Assembly: GCA_029168955.1 (NCBI GenBank)
Contig: JAPDOI010000382.1
Coordinates: 168,501 to 232,500, forward strand
DNA length: 64,000 nt
Direction of reading: 5' to 3'
From: Aplectana chamaeleonis
Taxonomy: Eukaryota; Nematoda; Chromadorea; Rhabditida; Cosmocercidae
The position numbers were made by a program, and so were the translations under genes. Positions 11,367-21,199 of this stretch are shown one piece after another. Numbering within the stretch: position 1 is the first letter of the stretch; each line of letters starts with the position of its first letter. The notes below the pieces were generated by a model. The model ran no database searches. It was given only the letters and a program-made list of their open reading frames with translations, and was not told the origin of the DNA.

Positions 11367-11995
11367 AGGCAGAATACACGCTCAGAAACATGGTTGAGAT
11401 AACAGCATAAATAGGACCGCCTGGCCCCTACCATGTCGTCAACGGCGTTTGAAGCGCTGAAAGCCATCCAGGTTGACAGAATTCGAGCATTTCCGTCTCG
11501 AAAGCCTGTGGAACCCCACCCCTACGAATAACAGAGTGAAGAGTGGAGCATGTGAAAGCATTTGATAACTTAGAGTGATAGCACCATCAAATGATAGTCT
11601 ACGAGAGAAACAGCTTCATTTCTCTGATTATAACTTGTTTACATACCGATTAATTTCCATCCTCTTTCAAGGATGCCGCTCTATTTTGGCTGGCTTATAA
11701 AATGGAGCATTTCATCGGTGAACAGACATGTTATATTCAGGTGAATCAAGCCGTTTCTGTCGTAGACTCTCATTTGATAGTGCTATCACTCTAAATTATC
11801 AAATGCTTCCACATGCCTCACTCTTCATTCTGTTATTCGTAGGGGGGGGGTTCCTCAGGCTTTCGAGAAGGGAATGCTCGAATTCTGTCAACCAAGATGA
11901 TTTTCAGCGCTTCAAAGGCCGTTGACGACATGGTGGGGGCCAGGCGGTCCTATTTATGCTGTAATTTCAACCATATTTGTGAGTGTATGCTGCCT
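11367..11995. mobile_element. Palindromic MITE, family F1
   Basis: A 629-bp element that is an inverted repeat over most of its length, with ends AGGCAGAATACACGCTC and (complement of the right end) AGGCAGCATACACTC. TTAA flanks both sides (11363-11366 and 11996-11999), and the right TTAA is shared with the next MITE. Internal landmarks such as tgtcgtcaacggcgtttga and tcaacggcctttgaagcg are mirror copies. It has no transposase. Confidence 0.9.
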
Positions 11996-11999
11996 TTAA

Positions 12000-12470
12000 A
12001 GGCACAGGACACCCGAAAAATTATTTTTTCAGATTTCATGCTTATCTTGGAGAGAGCCACACGCTGCTCACAGTGGTATCTCTGAAATTGTCCAACACCA
12101 ACAGAGTTATGGCTCTTCTAAAATGCCTGGATTTTGAGGGTGAAAATTTGGTGGACGAGTTATCTCAGGCCTGTATTTCTCTTCATTTGCAATCGTTGCA
12201 CGAGAGCGAGCCAAGATAAGGAGACAGCCCGACAATAGGCTGAAGAACGACGGCTTGTTGGAATTCATATCGAGTTTCTATCGAGTTCGAAAATCTGTTA
12301 GGGGGTCGGGCATGTGGTGGTGAGCGAAGGGGTCGGGCCTGTGGGGGTCGCTTATATCTTGCTTATTTGGAGGAATTGAGATGTCGCATTTGGCACGTTT
12401 TATACAGAAGGGGCCTTCTACACAATTACATGAAAATCTCAAAATTCATATCAGAGGGTCTACTGTGCCT
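12000..12470 (+). mobile_element. MITE, family F2
   Basis: A 471-bp element with ends AGGCACAGGACACCC and (complement of the right end) AGGCACAGTAGACCC, flanked by TTAA at 11996-11999 and 12471-12474. Copies lie at 23547-24030 (same orientation), 14083-14566 (inverted) and 59512-59988. It carries the shared internal box: gagttatggctcttc, then tggacgagttatctcaggcc (about 12109-12170). Confidence 0.9.
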
Positions 12471-13617
12471 TTAAAGGGCAAAAATTTTATGGGCGAAGAA
12501 CGGGTAGTTTTTCAAAAATTGCTTGGAAAAATTTTCCGAAAAATTTTGACTCCAAGACAGCTCAAAGGAAATTTTTTATGACCTAGGCAAATCATTTCAT
12601 TAAGAATAATTAATTTCAAAAGCAGGTCATCTAACGAAAAAAATTATACTGAATGCAAAAAAAGAGGATTGAGAAAACGTCAAACTTTGAAGTTGCAAGT
12701 CTATTGGGAACCTTCACCATTCCCCACTCAGGTATCCTAAACAACCTTCACCTCTCGGACCGCTGTCTCCACCCCAACGAACCTATGCTCGTTACCATCC
12801 TGACAGAAGCGATGGATTGCAGCGTTGAAGAAGGGATGTCGGGCCAACGTTCTGTTCCGGAATCACGCCCTCGATAGTATTTCAATAGATGCCGCTGTTC
12901 CACATAATGAAGTTTTCTGTCCTGCTCTACTCAGCCTGTACCTTGAATACCTTCATGAGCCTTCTCAATTGATAAAAATTGGTATGTATGCCGACCAGGG
13001 ATGTGCGGCAATTGCCGTTTTCCATTTGTCGTTTGCCGGCCATTTTTGAGACTTTTTTGCCGTTAGTCGTTTGCCGAAATTTTTGTTATTTTGCCGGCAA
13101 AACTCGGCAAAACATTTAGAGGAAACAACGATTATCCGTTGTTCGCTCAACCGTTATCGGGGGTTTTGACTTATTCGGGGTGGTAGTAAATGGGTTTGAA
13201 AACGCGAGTTCACTCGTGGTATGTTTACGGTAAGCTGCAGCTAAATGCGAGCTTTATACTTGAAGATTCTTAGGAAAGGGACAAGACATTGCTGAAACTA
13301 CGCACTCGCATGCCACGTTATGAGCCACTAGATACGCTTAGTGTGAAAAAAATTTTAAAAATTGGTTCATTCTGTCTTTTTGGAAAAATATTGATTTAGA
13401 AAGAAAATTCTGAAGTTTTTTCGAGCATTTCTCAGCTTGTGGTAAGTTCGCGCAAAACTGCAACTTAACGCGAGCTGGCAGAAAACTCGAAAATAGTAAG
13501 CGAATGGGGGAAAAGATGGATAGCTTTTGGAGAAGTCCTCAGGAGGACGTTTCAGAAAGCTATCCATCTTTTTCATATTCGTATACTACTTCCATTTTCA
13601 CTGTTAGCTCGCGTTAA

Positions 13618-14078
13618 AGGCACAGTCCAAGCTCAGGGGTAATTTTTGATATTGTATTCCGGCCACCGTGTATAGCAACCCTGCCATGCCCGAAATCTCA
13701 ATTCGCTCAATGAAGCGAGAAAAAGCGGGGAAAAAGTCATGGAAGAAAAAATGGGTAACGCCCACCAACAAGCTTCCGGTCTCAATACTCAAGAGAAGCG
13801 CGATGGATTTTGATCCAGAGCTATGTTCTTCCGTTTGTTTTCGGTCTGGCTCTATACTGGAGCCTGTTTCAAAACTATAGCGGCGAATAATGAGAAAAAA
13901 CAAGCTCGAGACAACTCGTCCGCCAACTTCTCGCCGTTCTAATTCAGAATCTTTGAGGAGCCATAACTCAGTTAGTAGTGAGTTCTGAGCAATTCCGGGG
14001 ACACCATTGTGATCAGCGTGAAATTTTCTCTGAGACAAGCTAGAAAACAAAATTTGATTCTGAGGTTGGACGGTGTCT
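13618..14078 (-). mobile_element. MITE, F2-related subfamily
   Basis: A 461-bp unit with TTAA at 13614-13617 and 14079-14082. Ends are aggcacagtccaagctc and (complement) agacaccgtccaacctc. On the minus strand it contains the same ordered landmarks as F2: gagttatggctcctcaaag, then gcggacgagttgtct (13907-13925). The right TTAA is shared with the next MITE. Confidence 0.8.
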
Positions 14079-14082
14079 TTAA

Positions 14083-14566
14083 AGGCACAGTACACCCTCA
14101 GATATGAATTTTGAGATTTCCGCGTAATTGTGTAGTAGACCCCTCCTGTACAACACGTGCCAAATGCGAGATCTCAATTCCTCCAATTAAGCGAGATATA
14201 AGCAACCACCACAGGCCCGACCCCCTTCGCTCATCACCACAGGCCCGACCCCGTAACAGATTTTCGAACTCGATAGCGGCTTGATGGATGGATGAATCCC
14301 AACAAGTCGTCGTTCTTCAGTTCTTTGCTGGATTGTCTCCTCATTCTGGCTCGCTTTCGCGCAAAGATTGCGGTTGAAGAGAAATACAGGCCTAAGACAA
14401 CTCGTCCACCAATTTTTCACAGTCAAAAAATAGGCATCTTCAGGGAGCCATAACTCTGTTTAAAGGGGGTCTTGGACGATTTAAGAGATATCACTGTGAT
14501 CAGTGTGTGACTCTGTCCAAGACAAGCATGAAATCTGAGAATTAATTTTTTGGGTGTCCTGTGCTT
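14083..14566 (-). mobile_element. MITE, family F2 (inverted)
   Basis: An inverted relative of 12000-12470 and 23547-24030. The left flank is TTAA (14079-14082); the right junction reads ctaa (14567-14570), a decayed TTAA shared with the next unit. The box aagacaactcgtccacc lies near 14394. Confidence 0.85.
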
Positions 14567-14619
14567 CTAAAGGCAGCATACACGCTCAAAAATGATATCA
14601 ATTTTATGGAATAAATCGA

Positions 14620-15650
14620 AGGTCTGAAGCTGTTAATATTCAGAGATAATGAAAATACTTTAGTAGAAATGTTGGAGAGGGTACAAAACAGCTTTACGAG
14701 GAAAGTCTTTATTCGGACACTTGGATTCACATATGCCAACATTCCTAGGAGTTATCTGAGAAATAAAAGGTTATAGCTCGACACTCTTGCTCTCCGTAGG
14801 AGGAGAAACGATTTATTCTTAATTTTCAAAATGTTGAATGGTCTCGTGGGTCTGAAACTATCTGAGTTCTTCACCTTGAGACGTTCTAATGCTAGAGGTC
14901 AGGGGTTCAAACTCAGCTTCTCTCAGCCTCAAACTCGCTTAAAGACAGTGTTCACGATAAAATTCACTTCCGATATCTCCACGGCTTACGGAAGGTCTGG
15001 TGCCCTATATAGCAAGGCATGCTTTAAAAGGACACGAAAGACGCGTTTTCGAGCAAAAATAGGCCCTCTCTTGTTCACGTTGATTTTTGAGCGTGGAGGA
15101 ATTGACCGCTAGAAGGATGATACCTATCAGTGCAATGAAGCAAACAGCTCACTTATCAGCACTTTCTTCACTTGATCATTCCTGTAATCTGAGTCTTCAT
15201 TTGTTCTTTCGAGGGGCGGATCTGGGGCACCAGGCGTGTCTGGGGCGCCAAAACGCTTGTGTGCAGCCTTATTTTGCCGCTCCTGGCTCGTTTTCTACCG
15301 TTCTTTCGACACTGGGAGCCTAGGATCCTTCTCGCCTACGATTTCACTGTGAAAAGTCAACGAGGATGATCATCGTGAACGCTGCCTTTAAGGCGTAATT
15401 TTTTCACAATTCGAGGGGGATTGGAATATCTGTGCTTCAGTAAAAGACTCTTGGTGCCTAGTTTCAGTATTTTTAAAAGGCAAGTTGACGGGTATTTGCA
15501 ACAGGAACCGTTTATTGGCTCTAGTAGGGCCTAGTTTTCTTTTTGTTTGCTGTTGGTTATATTTTAATGTTTTTCCATTCGCTTTTTTTTGTTTTGTTAT
15601 TCACATGTGTTATTCACATGCGCATGTAATAAATGTAAATGTAAAAAACC
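14620..15650 (+). pseudogene. CR1-like LINE, 3' end of the RT ORF
   Basis: Reading + strand from about 14660, residues such as RKVFIRTLGFTYANIP, then LFLIFKMLNGLVGLKLSEFF, match the C-terminal tail of CR1/Rex-type LINE polyproteins. The frame is cut by an F4 MITE at the TTAA after SQPQTRL and resumes after it (NFFTI, then FSIFKRQVDGYLQQ). A short repetitive 3' end (tgtaaatgtaaa) lies near 15630. No RT catalytic core is present, so this is a 5'-truncated copy, the usual fate of LINE insertions. Confidence 0.75.
14943..15387 (+). mobile_element. MITE, family F4
   Basis: A 445-bp unit with ends AGACAGTGTTCACGAT and (complement of the right end) AGGCAGCGTTCACGATG. TTAA lies at 14939-14942 and 15388-15391. 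The interrupted LINE frame continues across once the unit is removed, which supports the boundaries. The right half is homologous (inverted) to 46716-46922; F4-type ends also occur at 31911-32885. Confidence 0.85.
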
Positions 15651-15839
15651 GGAAAAAATCGACTGAAATGAAGATATAGCTGTTCGTTCTATATTGGCCC
15701 AGATGTGGACGAGTTGTACCGCATTGGCTGAAATAGAGGGGGTTGCGACAAATTTGTTGGGATAACGACGCCAATGTACTCGTACGGCCCTTTCTGGAAC
15801 GTTTACGACGTTAGAAGCATAAAAAAAGAGCCAAAAAAT

Positions 15840-16599
15840 CGAGCCTTGAACATTTGTATTGAAGGGCGGAGCCCGTATCGGTGGGCGGATAAAGGATGAT
15901 TTTGCGACTCAATACGGCTCAAATACGGTCATTTTAACTCGTTTTCAACTCTTCCAACTTCGTGAGTGCTCTTCTAGGGCCCCTAAGTATTGTAGTTATC
16001 TCAACAACTTTTTCGAGCGTGTCTGCTGTCTTCAAGTTGACAGTAGATAGTCCAACTCCGAAGTGGTGCTTTAGTTTCAGATCCAGAGTTTTGACAGATT
16101 ATGGTGTAGATGAAAAAAGCAGGAAGCACTTGTGCGACACAGAAGCATTTTTGCGACACACGTGGGCAGGGACTCTGAGAAAGTGTGCCGCGGCAGTGCC
16201 AGGAAAGTACCGCGACCCTCGACTGTGCCGCGATTTTTTCGCGGCACTAGCGCAGCAGCTCCGTGATGATTACTGAGCCGTGGAGATTCTGTTGCAGTGT
16301 CTTGGGGGTCAGCAACGCCGCGACATTGACGTGACAGTACTGCTGCAGTTCCGTGTTGGAGCCGCACAAACTTCGCGAGGATGCGTCAGCAAACCCGCGT
16401 CGACTACGTTTCACTATTATGTGTGGGAAAACGAGATTGTTGCTGGTTTGATAGCCTAAATTTACGTACATGCCGTATCTCCTAGGTCGCAATAACGCGT
16501 ATACACTATGTCCCTATCAGACAGAGGACGTAAGCACCGCAGGTGTGTGTTTTTGTTCGTAGGCCCACCCAGTTGTGTTATGACTCATTTCATATGAGT
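15840..16599. other. No gene seen
   Basis: Short open frames only. From about 16150, words with gccgcgg and gcggcac appear and lead into the tandem array at 16600, so this may be a diverged part of the same array-bearing element. Confidence 0.35.
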
Positions 16600-16731
16600 G
16601 GCACCACCGCGGAGCCGCAACGGCACTACCGCTGAGCCGAAGAGGCACTACTGTGAAGCCGCCGCGGCACTACCGCGGGGCCGCAGCGGCCCTAACGCGG
16701 CGCCGCAGCGGCACTATCGTGGGGCCGCCAC
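16600..16731 (+). repeat. 22-bp GC-rich tandem array (6 units)
   Basis: Six consecutive units of the form ggcactaccgcggagccgcaac with point differences, exactly 22 bp each. The array lies in otherwise AT-balanced DNA and resembles subterminal repeats of class II elements. Confidence 0.85.
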
Positions 16732-18007
16732 GACATGGCCGCTGCTACTCCGCGATAGTGCCGTTTCGGTGCCTGTAGTAAGCCGCTCTTCCTCGCCAAT
16801 CCGCTGCGGCGACTTTTTTGATTTCCATGAGGTCCCACATGTCTTGTTTTTGTTGATGTGATGCTTCGAAATGGAACTAGTCCCTAGAATCGGACTTAGC
16901 AGAATGTTGACATAAGTATTGGAAAAAAAGAAAACAAAGTAGAGCGGCACATGTGAATAACTTCAGGGTCGATCTAAAGAATGAAGTTTTTGCCGTTTGC
17001 CTGCCCTTTTCAAGATTTTCTTGCCGATTGCTGCTTGCCGAAATCTGAAAATCGTTTGCCGCGCATCCCTGATGCCGACGATATCACCAACATATGCAGA
17101 GTCCATGATATATATCTATAGGTATCCGCAAAAGATATCAGCGACTATCTCGTCAAGCTGAAGTTCTTCCTCAACAGGATGATGCTCACAGTTTCTGTCG
17201 CCAAATCTTGTGTATCAGTTTTTGCAATAGACCCTAGAAAACACAGCGACCACCTTGATGACAAATGAGACGGTAACCTTTCGCCGACATCGAATTCCCT
17301 CACTGCTAAGCCTCAGTCTAGACCCATCGCTGGAGTTCCAAAGAAATACTGTACAGAAACAAGAAATCATCACGACTGAGTTCAACGTGCTGAGCTTTAA
17401 GAGGAACGCCTTGGAGCAAGGAGACAATCTTGACGACTCATACAGGTAATCTACAGCCTGCGTTGGGATATGCTGCACCTGTCTGGCAGCCATGCGTGTC
17501 GGACAGTTCCTGGACTAGGTTGAAGCGAATTCAGAATGTAGCACTTCGGATTGTTACCGGCTGTGCGAAAAGCTCTCCAGTCAAGCATCTTCAAGCCAAG
17601 GCCCGCATCTCGCCAATGAAAGAGCATTGTCAGCTCCAGGCTCAGCAAATTTTGATCGATGTTCCTAACCAGCCTAATCATCCGCCAAGAAGACTAATAA
17701 ATCGCATAGGAGGGAGATCGAACGCGGTGCCGTTTTCCGGTGGTCCGAACAAAGTCAGTGCACAGATATGATTCGACTGGAATCAGGAGCGGCTCCGTCT
17801 CTTGCACGCGGAGCACACCCAGTTCGTGAAGGATCATCTCGTAAGAGCGGCCGTCAACCCTATTCTTGGAGCTGTGCCGCCTGATAGGCGATACCGAGTC
17901 CGGGCTCGGTAGACGCGCTCAAGTGTATCCTCACCTCGTTATGCTGCTACATCCTCCCTTGCTTATCTCCTACCTGCATAGAATCAACAATAGCCAACCT
18001 GTGGCCG

Positions 18008-18115
18008 TATTCATGAAACTACGGGAGCCTCCCGGGATGGGCCAAGGTCTGCCCGCCGCATACATTGGCTGGTATCAAAAACCTTCCCGGGCGGCTCCCG
18101 TTCTTTCATGAATAA
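18008..18115. repeat. Short foldback insertion
   Basis: gtattcatgaaa at the left faces tttcatgaataac at the right, followed inward by gggagcctcccggga facing tcccgggcggctccc. About 108 bp. It occupies the place of the C-terminal CCHC-like stretch of the Jockey-type LINE frame, so it inserted into, or replaced, that part. Confidence 0.75.
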
Positions 18116-18120
18116 CGCCA

Positions 18121-18465
18121 CTGCAAGAAGAAGAAGGGAGTGGCGTCGATATTTATTTAATTATTTATTTAATTACATAGCCCAGCGGACCAGACTTATG
18201 TGCAACGAGCAGCTCATATACGAAATCACCAAAGAAACAGTAACAACGAGGGAAAACTACCAGTATTACGGTCAGGTAAAGCAATGGATTCAAAGCAGAT
18301 ACACATAGAGTCTGTAATATCGAGAGTCAAAGTAACTGCTCCGCGAATGGTAAGGGCACGCCAGGCTCGTTCTCGAAGTATTCGTTTACAAGTTTCCTAA
18401 ACGCCTTATGACTCACAGGGATAAACTTCAGCCTACCAAGCCGTTCAAATGCTGGAGTCGCCCTA
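18121..18465. other. Unrecognised stretch
   Basis: AT-rich and without recognised coding sequence. Nothing supported. Confidence 0.3.
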
Positions 18466-18469
18466 TTAA

Positions 18470-18953
18470 AGGCACTGTTCGCGATGAGAAACGCATTTCT
18501 GTTTTTTGCCTATCTTGAAATCGGTCCATTTCTGATTCCAATGATGCTTCTGGAATCGTATAAGACCTTCTGGGAATGGAGTTGTGGTCCCTCAAAAATT
18601 GAGCTAGGGAAAATGGTGGACGAGTTGTCCAAGGCTTGTAACTTCCGTTTTTTGCAGCCAATGTTCGCGAGCTGACCCAAGTAAAGAGAGAAGTTGAGAT
18701 TGAAGGGAAGAACGGGGCGTTTGATCGGAAAGCATCGCTCAACTCACGATTTCTAGTGTTCCTTTGTTCACGTCGAGGGGCGGAAAGAGGCGGGACTTGC
18801 CCACAGCGGCGGGGTTTGTCCACTTTTCTAAGCCGTATTGCGGCTCCTGGGTAGCTTTTCGTTCCGTTTTTTCGAGGCTGTTCTGCTTCTGAAAGCCACG
18901 AGAAGCGTTTGTCATGAAAAACTAAAGGATGAAGTTAATTGCGAACAGTGCCT
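18470..18953 (+). mobile_element. MITE, family F3
   Basis: A 484-bp element with intact ends AGGCACTGTTCGCGAT and (complement of the right end) AGGCACTGTTCGCAAT, flanked by TTAA at 18466-18469 and 18954-18957. It contains the box ggagttgtggtccctcaaa, then ggtggacgagttgtcc (about 18580-18632). It is close to 2731-3219 and 32324-32810. Confidence 0.92.
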
Positions 18954-19215
18954 TTAATAAAGAAAAAACGCCTGCAGTTGAGGTTTGACTTCTTGCGCAG
19001 GATTTTTAAAGCTCCTCCCCTGGTACTTGATGTTTTCACCTCGACAATACACCCAGGTTAGAGACCAAAGTCTGCTTGGTACAGGATTTTGTGCAGCAGT
19101 AGTAAGTCGTTCAATTTTATTCTTATCAGAAGAGATTGCAAGTTGAGCTCACTATTCCTGATTTCTGCAGATGGCATTTTTGACAATGGCAAACAGGGTT
19201 CGGCGTGAGGTGTGA

Positions 19216-19324
19216 TTTATGCCTCAACTCCCAGCAAGCTGCTCGTTTTGCCATAAACACCCCTTTCCCTCGCCGTATCTCCTCCAATTCCTGATCGCAC
19301 CACAGGACAAGGGCTTTATTTGCT
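19216..19324 (-). repeat. Direct repeat, downstream of the recombinase
   Basis: A 109-bp copy of 21032-21141 in the same orientation, with a few mismatches and small indels. It starts tttatgcctcaactcccagc. It lies after the recombinase stop codon in the direction of transcription. Confidence 0.9.
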
Positions 19325-19785
19325 CTAGCGTGGCAGTGACAACCATATAATCAATGGATGCAGTATAAAAGTATGAATGGACATGGGCGAACCACCATGA
19401 GATACTCAAATCACAACGACCAAGCCAAATGATTTTTCAAACGACAGCCCTTCTTCCAAAGACCGAAATCAAACATAAAATTATTCCATCTTGCTCAATT
19501 CAAGCCAACCAATGACACATAAAACGGGTTAAAAACAGTGCAACAGATAAACATAAGACTAAACTAGACCATCTAATCACCGGTAAGCTGAGGCTCACAA
19601 GCCGAGGTAAAATACCAGCAAACAACATGGTAACATGTAGTAAAACAACACACCAACAAAAATCGAGATGCAAACATCAACAAAAAATATAAACAAACCA
19701 AGACTAAGGAAAAACCAAAATCTAGGCACCACCATAACACAGGACGCAAAACACTGGATGAATGAGGAGTATCAGGAAACAGCAT

Positions 19786-20868
19786 TCAGAAAACAAGATA
19801 GCCTTGAGTGATAATTGACCTCCTCACATATGTCTTCATCGAGGCCGGATTCGACCATCTGCCGCGACGCTGAACCTCTGGGGTCTCGACTCCATCCTCC
19901 AAAGCTCGCATAGTACCTCCCCTGCGAAAAGCATGAGGCGGGAGGTGACGAACAGCTGCGGCGACGCACAAACGGTTGATATCGGCCGCCGCTGCCGCTG
20001 TCGACCACATATCCTTGTTTCCCGGAAACAGAAGACGTTCGGAGACCATCAAGTTGCTCCTCGCCAGACAAGCTCGCACATCAGCATCAAACCACTCCTC
20101 TTTTGCCAGGAACACAGCAGCACCGGCACCAGACTGATCGGCTTTTGACGACTGAAAATATATTCAATTAGTAACCAACAGTTGTCAAACTCTCCAAATT
20201 TCCTCTCCTACAGAGATCAGGAGCTCCAATTACCGTTATAACAATTTGGCAGGCAGCCTCTTCTTCGACGACGTCCTGCGCTCTCAACGCTACAGCCTCA
20301 GAAATTCTGAGAAGAGCACAAAAGAGCAGAGTGAGAAAACCCCCGCTCGCTGCTCCCGCCATATCGGCCACTGTATCTGAGACGAAACAGCAAGCAACTC
20401 TAACCACTCCTGCATAGACACAAACAGCTGTGGCTTCGTTGTTTCCGACCTCCTCTTTCTACGCACGAGTTCATCCAATACTGCCCATTGCTTGGCTTCT
20501 TCCGGTTTTCTCCCTAATCTATCGTAAGCGAGAGCGGAAACAAAAGACGCCAACGACCTGGACAAAAATTGTCGGCTTTTCTTGGCCAGGTAGACTGCTG
20601 CGTTGTCGAGTGTAGAAGTCCTGCGTGCCTCCGGTCCCTGCGACTGCCAAAAAAAGGAGTCGCTCAGCAATCTATCGTACGTCCGAAGGGTACTTGGAGC
20701 TCTTGAAACCGCCAGGAGACCTGCGAATACCTCATCGACGTCCTCTCCCATCTCTCCCGCCTTGGTGCTCATCGAGTGAATGACATGTGCACGCCAACCA
20801 GGCTCTAAAGAGGCGAAATCTAACTCAAACCACTCGCTCCCCAAGAGAAAAAATAAAAATACTGCCAC
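19786..20868 (-). pseudogene. Tyrosine recombinase of the PAT-like element
   Basis: Encodes a site-specific recombinase expected to integrate the circular cDNA of the element. The N-terminal core-binding part begins about 20868 (SRAPSTLRTYDRLLSDSFFW). The first catalytic arginine is in LLRISEAVALRAQDV (about 20310), the H-x-x-R box is LPPHAFRRGG (about 19930), and the tyrosine is in SMKTYVRR near 19830. An 82-bp intron (20152-20233) joins the second and third parts in frame. A frameshift near 20340-20400 separates the N-terminal part from the catalytic part and would inactivate it unless it is a sequence error. The upstream start is uncertain. All catalytic positions can be read, so the copy is fairly recent. 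Confidence 0.85.
20152..20233 (-). other. Predicted 82-bp spliceosomal intron
   Basis: On the minus strand it begins GTAATTGG and ends ATATTTTCAG, matching the nematode 3' splice consensus TTTTCAG. Removing it keeps the recombinase frame open from QIVIT to SSKADQ, while the unspliced frame meets stops. Confidence 0.75.
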
Positions 20869-21031
20869 ATCTAGGGCCAGCGAAGCCTAGAATGAGGCAG
20901 GAGACCCCACCTTCTGCCAATGTGGCGCCCAACTTCCAACTCTACCTGGTCCTACCACGAACACCACCTCCCGGCCTCACGCCAGCCCGTATCAATCGGA
21001 ATTGCCCTCGATCGGCTCGAGAAAAGGGTAC
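20869..21031. other. Spacer upstream of recombinase
   Basis: Sequence between the recombinase N-terminus and the 110-bp repeat. On the minus strand it might hold the true start of the recombinase, but no clear ATG context or splice site could be chosen. Confidence 0.3.
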
Positions 21032-21141
21032 TTTATGCCTCAACTCCCAGCAAGCTGCTCGTTTCGCCATAAACACCCCTTTCCCTCGCCGCATCTCCTC
21101 CAATTCCTGATCGACACCACAGGACAAGGGCTTTATTTGCT
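21032..21141 (-). repeat. Direct repeat, upstream of the recombinase
   Basis: Partner of 19216-19324, same orientation. Together the two copies bracket the recombinase gene. PAT elements have split direct repeats; these may be one pair of them, although bracketing only the recombinase is not the arrangement I would expect. Confidence 0.9.
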
Positions 21142-21199
21142 AGAATGGCAAAGCCTGGGGTCAATGAAAACCTGATTCACGCGCTGGAAGAGGATTTTT

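Larger units (their letters stand above)
14571..16031. mobile_element. F1-like ends enclosing a LINE fragment
   Basis: The left end AGGCAGCATACACGCTC follows ctaa at 14567. A decayed matching right end (tttcgagcgtgtctgctgtct, then tcaa) is near 16012-16035. If these belong together, the F1 unit carries a CR1-like LINE tail. The pairing is tentative because the right end is diverged. Confidence 0.4.
12996..17071. mobile_element. hAT-like element with nested MITEs
   Basis: Ends are CAGGGATGTGCGGCAA and (complement of the right end) CAGGGATGCGCGGCAA. The 8-bp word atgccgac flanks both sides (12988-12995 and 17072-17079) and is part of the interrupted LINE reading frame, so the insertion is unambiguous. 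Both ends are built of ttgccg words. The 4076-bp interior has no recognisable hAT transposase; it holds four TTAA MITE units, a CR1-like LINE tail and a 22-bp tandem array. Either it captured these or was a short MITE enlarged by later insertions. Confidence 0.88.
12805..18120 (+). pseudogene. Jockey-type LINE RT, dead copy split by a transposon
   Basis: The left part (12805-12995) corresponds to reverse transcriptase just before the catalytic YADD (residues like VFCPALLSLYLEYL). The right part (17080-18120) continues from YADD to the C-terminal domain (RIQNVALRIVTGCAKSS, then HLQAKARISPMKEHCQ) and ends in a gcaagaagaagaagg tract like the 3' end of the copy at 40376. Several frameshifts and stops are present. 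The last ~100 bp of coding region is replaced by a foldback (18008-18115). The 4.1 kb insert sits exactly inside the YADD codons. It matches the LINE at 38716-40342 closely enough to be the same family. Not functional. Confidence 0.85.
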
